Assembly (NCBI GenBank): GCA_017962085.1
Contig: JAGCWA010000024.1
Span: 62,001-126,000, forward strand
DNA from: Paludibacteraceae bacterium
GTDB taxonomy: Bacteria; Bacteroidota; Bacteroidia; Bacteroidales; Paludibacteraceae
DNA: 64,000 bases
Direction of reading: 5' to 3'
Every line of letters begins with the position of its first letter. Within the stretch, counting starts at the first letter, position 1. The translations under genes and the position numbers were made by a program. Positions 60,729 through 64,000 of this stretch are shown here, piece by piece. The notes below the pieces were generated by a model. That model was given only the letters and a program-made list of their open reading frames with translations, was not told the DNA's origin and searched no databases.

Positions 60729-61529
60729 TTATTTTTTGACACATGTGTTCAAATAATCTTCGAACGCTTTGTTGCGCGCCTCGTCTTTGTTTTCCTGATT
60801 GACTTTGGCCGCAAGTTTCGCCAACTTGTTCAACTTGCTTCCCTGCTTGCTGGAAACGTTCGTGTATTTGTCGTTTTTCCAGTTCTCGACAATCTGTGGG
60901 CAACGTTGCGCATAAAATTCTTCCGGCTTTTGGTCTTCGATAAGAATCACTTTGTCTGTTTGTGGATTGTATATCGCATAGTGCGACCGGGTGAATGGTT
61001 GCAACTCTTCTACGGTCGGAGAGCCGGATACGTTCGCCTTGAATGGGAAATAGTATTCGCAAGCATATTCTCCGTTGGGAAGTTCTTGGTTGAACTTCAC
61101 GAAGGAGTCTCCATTGTAGGTGAAGTTGCCGCACTTGACGTATTTGGTCCTGAAGATAAGGTTCTGGCCCGTGTAGTCGTAGATATATCCTTTTATGTCC
61201 TTCGGCGTATATTTCTTGAACATGGAGAGCTTGATCTTCTCTGAATTGAAGTCTGCCTCGCTGATGAACTTGATCTTACATCCCCATTCCGTATCTGGAA
61301 CAACAATGGTTAAGATCGCAGGTTGTTCTGGATTATAGCCTAAGTCGCGAAGGGTAGGGGTGTGCATCGCCCTTAGGAATCCTAACAACGTGTCTCCCTC
61401 TTTGGTGATGATCTTGGATGGAACGACGTTCTCTTTCCTGATCTTCTTTAATTGCTCTTCTGTGAAATCTTGCGCATAGATTATTGTGGCGAAAAATATT
61501 GCGCTTAAAAAGAATAATACTTTCTTCAT
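60729..61529 (-). CDS. Exported hypothetical protein
   Basis: 266 residues from the ATG at 61529 (MKKVLFFLSAIFFATIIYAQ signal peptide). The longer ORF to 61727 runs through a promoter box and a terminator, so it is rejected. The mature protein has a mixed fold with KIITKEGDTLLGFLRAM near the start, a repeated pattern of basic and aromatic residues, and a coiled, Lys/Asn-rich C-terminus (SKQGSKLNKLAKLAAKVNQENKDEARNKAFEDYL). No family recognised. It is a single-gene unit between a hairpin and the ribD terminator. Confidence 0.7.
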   Translation of the reverse strand: MKKVLFFLSAIFFATIIYAQDFTEEQLKKIRKENVVPSKIITKEGDTLLGFLRAMHTPTLRDLGYNPEQPAILTIVVPDTEWGCKIKFISEADFNSEKIKLSMFKKYTPKDIKGYIYDYTGQNLIFRTKYVKCGNFTYNGDSFVKFNQELPNGEYACEYYFPFKANVSGSPTVEELQPFTRSHYAIYNPQTDKVILIEDQKPEEFYAQRCPQIVENWKNDKYTNVSSKQGSKLNKLAKLAAKVNQENKDEARNKAFEDYLNTCVKK

Positions 61530-61620
61530 CTTTTTTCTGATAGGTTCTGATGTTATGTGTTTCTCATGCGGACCGGCAGAACCAGTTAACCGGTTGGTAT
61601 GAGTCTGATATTGTTTAATA

Positions 61621-61628
61621 CAAATATA
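61621..61628 (-). promoter_or_regulatory. Promoter -7 box of the exported hypothetical protein
   Basis: Minus-strand TATATTTG fits TAnnTTTG; 5' UTR of about 88 nt. It lies just after the ribD terminator. Confidence 0.5.
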
Positions 61629-61660
61629 ATAAAAAGGTTGATTTCCCATCTTTTCGGGAA

Positions 61661-61702
61661 AAAAGAAATCGATGGATTCCTCGGTCAACGAATCCATCGA
61701 TT
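61661..61702 (-). terminator. Rho-independent terminator after ribD
   Basis: On the minus strand AATCGATGGATTC pairs perfectly with GAATCCATCGATT (61667-61702), 13 bp with a ten-base loop, followed by TCTTTT. It begins 54 nt after the ribD stop. Confidence 0.9.
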
Positions 61703-61755
61703 GTGCGTATGAGGGTTCCCCCCTCAAATTTTAATTTGTTGTTTCTCTTGTCGTT

Positions 61756-62802
61756 CTACCCCTTTCGATAGCGGTAGACGATATTCTTCCCTTCGCCCAC
61801 CTGCTCGAATAGTTTGCCGGTGCGTTCTGGTGCGGCTGTCCCTTCTTTGAGTTGGAGTCCTGCTACGACCTCTACGTGCATCTCGTCCCATTGCCCGCTC
61901 TCGATGAATGATCGCAGGGTGGCGCTTCCTCCTTCGACGATGAGGGATTGCAGATTCCTCTTATATAATTCGTGCAGTAGGGTAGTGACGGGTAGTTTAC
62001 CCCCCTCGAATGGTGCGGTGACGAATTCCGTGTTCGGTGCGCTGAAGGTTGGTTTCGCTTCCGTGAAAACGAGGGTCGACGCTTCTCCATTGTATAAGTT
62101 GTAGTCGCTTGGCACGCTCAACTTCCTGTCTATGAGGATGCGGGTCGGGTTGTTGCCTGACACGTGGCGGACCGTCAGCGAGGGATTGTCCAACAATGCG
62201 GTGCGTGTCCCTACTAGGATGGCGGCCTCGTTCGCCCTCAGTTGGTGTGAGATCCGTTGCGTCGTTTCGTTGGAGAAATGGTAGGCGGGCTCTCCGTTTC
62301 CTCTGGGCAGGTCCATGAACCCGTCTTCGCTCTGCGCCCATTTCAGGATGATGAACGGACGTTTCTTTTCGTGGAAGGTGAAGAAGCGACGGTTGACGAG
62401 CCATCCCTCCTCTTCCAGCAGACCGATGCGTACTTTCACGCCTCCCTCTTGCAGCATCCGTGTTCCTCTTCCGCTCACCTCCGGGAAAGGATCCTTATTC
62501 GATATCACCACTTCCGGTATTCCTTTTTCTAAGAGGAGTTTGGCGCATGGAGGAGTCTTCCCGTAGTGGGAACAGGGCTCTAGGCTTACGTAGATGGTGG
62601 ACTCTTTCAGCAGAGTGGGGTCTTGTACCGACGCGATCGCATTCACTTCGGCGTGCGGACCTCCCCATTTCATGTGGTATCCCTCTCCGATGATCTTCCC
62701 TTGGTGGACGATGACTGCCCCCACCATCGGGTTGGGCGCCACGTCTCCGATGCCTTTCTGCGCTAGCTCGAAGCATCTGCGCATATATTGTTCGTCTTCC
62801 AT
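61756..62802 (-). CDS. ribD: Riboflavin biosynthesis bifunctional deaminase/reductase
   Basis: 348 residues. The N-terminal deaminase (1 to about 145) has the zinc motif HAEVNAIASV (zinc His, catalytic Glu) and PCSHYGKTPPCAKLL. The C-terminal half is the NADPH-dependent pyrimidine reductase (from about 150: RPFIILKWAQSEDGF..IVEGGSATLRSFIESGQWDEMHVEV). It catalyses the second and third steps from GTP to riboflavin. Length is normal. Gene is alone; other rib genes are not in the window. Confidence 0.94.
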   Translation of the reverse strand: MEDEQYMRRCFELAQKGIGDVAPNPMVGAVIVHQGKIIGEGYHMKWGGPHAEVNAIASVQDPTLLKESTIYVSLEPCSHYGKTPPCAKLLLEKGIPEVVISNKDPFPEVSGRGTRMLQEGGVKVRIGLLEEEGWLVNRRFFTFHEKKRPFIILKWAQSEDGFMDLPRGNGEPAYHFSNETTQRISHQLRANEAAILVGTRTALLDNPSLTVRHVSGNNPTRILIDRKLSVPSDYNLYNGEASTLVFTEAKPTFSAPNTEFVTAPFEGGKLPVTTLLHELYKRNLQSLIVEGGSATLRSFIESGQWDEMHVEVVAGLQLKEGTAAPERTGKLFEQVGEGKNIVYRYRKG

Positions 62803-62850
62803 TCTCTAATTTTTTTGTAAAGATACTCTTTTTGAGACTATATCTATGGG

Positions 62851-62986
62851 AAATAAATAGTAAATAGTAAATCACCAAATTGTAAATATCTAAATAGTAA
62901 ATAGCAAATTACCCCAACGGTAAATCGTAAATAGCTAAATAGTAAATGTCTAAATAGTAAATTGTAAATAGCTAAATAGTAAATAT
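62851..62986. repeat. AT-rich degenerate repeats between ribD and the ADP-ribosylglycohydrolase
   Basis: A 136-nt run made of TAAATAG-type heptamers. The 13-mer CTAAATAGTAAAT occurs four times (62890-62902, 62935-62947, 62950-62962, 62972-62984), with imperfect forms between. It lies in the divergent region between ribD and the next gene and keeps a spurious 63-codon frame open on the minus strand. Confidence 0.8.
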
Positions 62987-63013
62987 TATATTTTTTATTA
63001 GTAAAATTTTGTG

Positions 63014-63021
63014 TATTTTTG
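63014..63021 (+). promoter_or_regulatory. Promoter -7 box of the ADP-ribosylglycohydrolase gene
   Basis: TATTTTTG fits TAnnTTTG and lies 19 nt before the ATG at 63041. It overlaps the upstream in-frame ATG at 63011, which supports the later start. Confidence 0.55.
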
Positions 63022-63040
63022 TCATAAGCATTCAACGCAT

Positions 63041-63814
63041 ATGACAGGAGCGATTATAGGGGATATCGTAGGCAGTGTCTATGAGTTCCGAAACACAAAA
63101 GATTATGGTTTTAAGATGTTTCCCAAGGGGGCATCTTATACGGACGACTCCATTTGCACGATAGCTGTCGCTGACGCTATCCTTAGGGGCGTTCCGTATC
63201 GTGATAGTCTGGTGGAATGGTGCAGGAAGTACCCTCATCCGAAAGGTGCGTATGGAGGATCTTTCGTGAAGTGGATTCATTCCGAGGACCCCCAGCCGTA
63301 TGGTTCTTACGGCAATGGCTCAGCGATGCGTGTCGCTGCGGTGGGGTGGGCCTTCGACGAATCCTCCCTTGTGATGGAGGAGGCGAAGCGGTCCGCTGAG
63401 TGTAGCCATTCGCACGAGGAGGGCATCAAGGGAGCGCAGGCGATTGCTCTGGCGATTCACCATCTTGCTCATCTTCAGGGAGGGAAGGATGATGTGTTGG
63501 CTATTTGCAGACGGTTTTATGGTGAGGATTATGAGGCTCGATTGCCGAAGGCGGGGCAGTGGAATGAGACTTGTCAGGGGTGCGTGCCACTTGCGTTGCA
63601 CCTTTTCCTTCAGTCGGACAGTTTCGAGGATGCGCTGAGAAAAGCGGTGTCGTATGGGGGAGACTCGGACACGATGGGTGCGATTGTGGGCTCCGTCGCG
63701 GAAGCTTATTATGGAATTTCTAAGGATATGCTGGATGTTGCGCTCTCGTATCTTCCTCAGGATATGTTGGATGTGGTACAACGATTCGTGGATTTATATG
63801 TGCGAAAAGGGTAG
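63041..63814 (+). CDS. ADP-ribosylglycohydrolase family protein (DraG-like)
   Basis: 257 residues from 63041 (MTGAIIGDIVGSVYE). Family motifs: the N-terminal GAIIGDIVGSVYE, the metal-binding TDDS (SYTDDSICTIA), GNGSAMRVAAVGW, and GGDSDTMGAIVGSVAEAYYG near the end. These enzymes remove ADP-ribose from arginine or other acceptors, reversing a modification such as that of nitrogenase reductase, or hydrolyse ADP-ribosyl compounds. No ADP-ribosyltransferase gene is adjacent. The longer start at 63011 is disfavoured because the promoter box overlaps it. Confidence 0.9.
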   Translation: MTGAIIGDIVGSVYEFRNTKDYGFKMFPKGASYTDDSICTIAVADAILRGVPYRDSLVEWCRKYPHPKGAYGGSFVKWIHSEDPQPYGSYGNGSAMRVAAVGWAFDESSLVMEEAKRSAECSHSHEEGIKGAQAIALAIHHLAHLQGGKDDVLAICRRFYGEDYEARLPKAGQWNETCQGCVPLALHLFLQSDSFEDALRKAVSYGGDSDTMGAIVGSVAEAYYGISKDMLDVALSYLPQDMLDVVQRFVDLYVRKG

Positions 63815-64000
63815 GAAAAGTTTCCTCCTCGAGGGTAAATATGGTGAGAACTCCTCTTTCATGATGAAAGGAGAGGTGCATTCGAGACATTTTTTTTTGA
63901 TTGTTTTGCCTGTTTTCGTGCTTATTTCTGCAAAATAATGACAAAAATTGTTGCCGATTTATTGTGGGGGAGAGCCTGAAAGGGCGGATTTCTTTCCCTA

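Noticed and set aside
61530..61727. Upstream extension of the exported protein at 60729-61529
   Set aside because: The extension covers a promoter box and the ribD terminator, and the signal peptide begins at 61529.
62844..63035. 63-codon minus-strand ORF rich in Leu, Phe and Tyr that could pass for a membrane peptide
   Set aside because: It is the translation of the AT-rich repeat run and overlaps the promoter of the plus-strand gene.

Overview
The window reads as a chromosomal segment of a Gram-negative Bacteroidota bacterium, most likely an uncultured member of the Bacteroidales. The evidence is: repeated promoter boxes of the Bacteroidota type (TAnnTTTG, in three cases with an upstream TTTG about 19-20 nt away), almost no Shine-Dalgarno sequences, secreted proteins with type IX secretion (T9SS) type A and type B C-terminal sorting domains, KDO synthesis (outer membrane LPS), and Bacteroidales-typical families (DUF4924, DUF1846, acyl-ACP thioesterase next to ilv genes, short-LID adenylate kinase). 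No rRNA, tRNA, CRISPR array, phage or transposase gene was seen.

Layout. 1-2546: end of kdsB, a cytoplasmic M16-fold protein without the zinc site, and a stand-alone AlaX-type editing protein. 2698-7457: a tight four-gene operon of a PqqD-like peptide-binding protein, an ATP-grasp ligase, a LysA/ornithine-decarboxylase-like PLP enzyme that carries a leader-peptide-like N-terminal tail, and a fusion of a urea-transporter-type channel to an M23 metallopeptidase. This is the most unusual set in the window and looks like an uncharacterised ligation/decarboxylation/export system. 7512-9000: a MntA/HepT toxin-antitoxin pair with its own promoter, then a four-helix-bundle protein followed by a perfect hairpin and an array of 9-bp tandem repeats. 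9017-10329: AlkD-like and hemolysin III-like genes.

10306-22316 is one long minus-strand block: an ilvD-ilvB-ilvN-thioesterase operon controlled by a clear leader-peptide attenuator (a 21-codon Ile/Leu/Val-rich peptide and a terminator hairpin before ilvD), then DUF1846, a MlaE/MlaF-type lipid transporter, mutL and small genes. 22482-26957 holds an RRM protein, small membrane and secreted proteins, an outer-membrane barrel with a TPR partner, and a lipoprotein. A periplasmic M16 protease (27142-29967) is divergent to a compact seven-gene acyl-chain cluster (30327-37620: ketosynthase, ACP, three hotdog enzymes, an MMPL exporter fused to a methyltransferase, a CrtI-like oxidoreductase) that resembles a stripped-down aryl-polyene/flexirubin locus.

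The last third is dominated by surface and export functions: a CotH/lamin-tail T9SS protein, a hydrolase-lipoprotein-permease group, a 1449-residue T9SS type B protein with 411-bp internal repeats, a CE6/SASA-type esterase with a CBM6, and a beta-helix protein paired with a 219-bp-repeat/MBG protein. Interspersed are housekeeping genes (hpt, adk, ribD), an ADP-ribosylglycohydrolase, and a 1610-residue exonuclease-RecQ-UvrD fusion helicase with its own canonical promoter.
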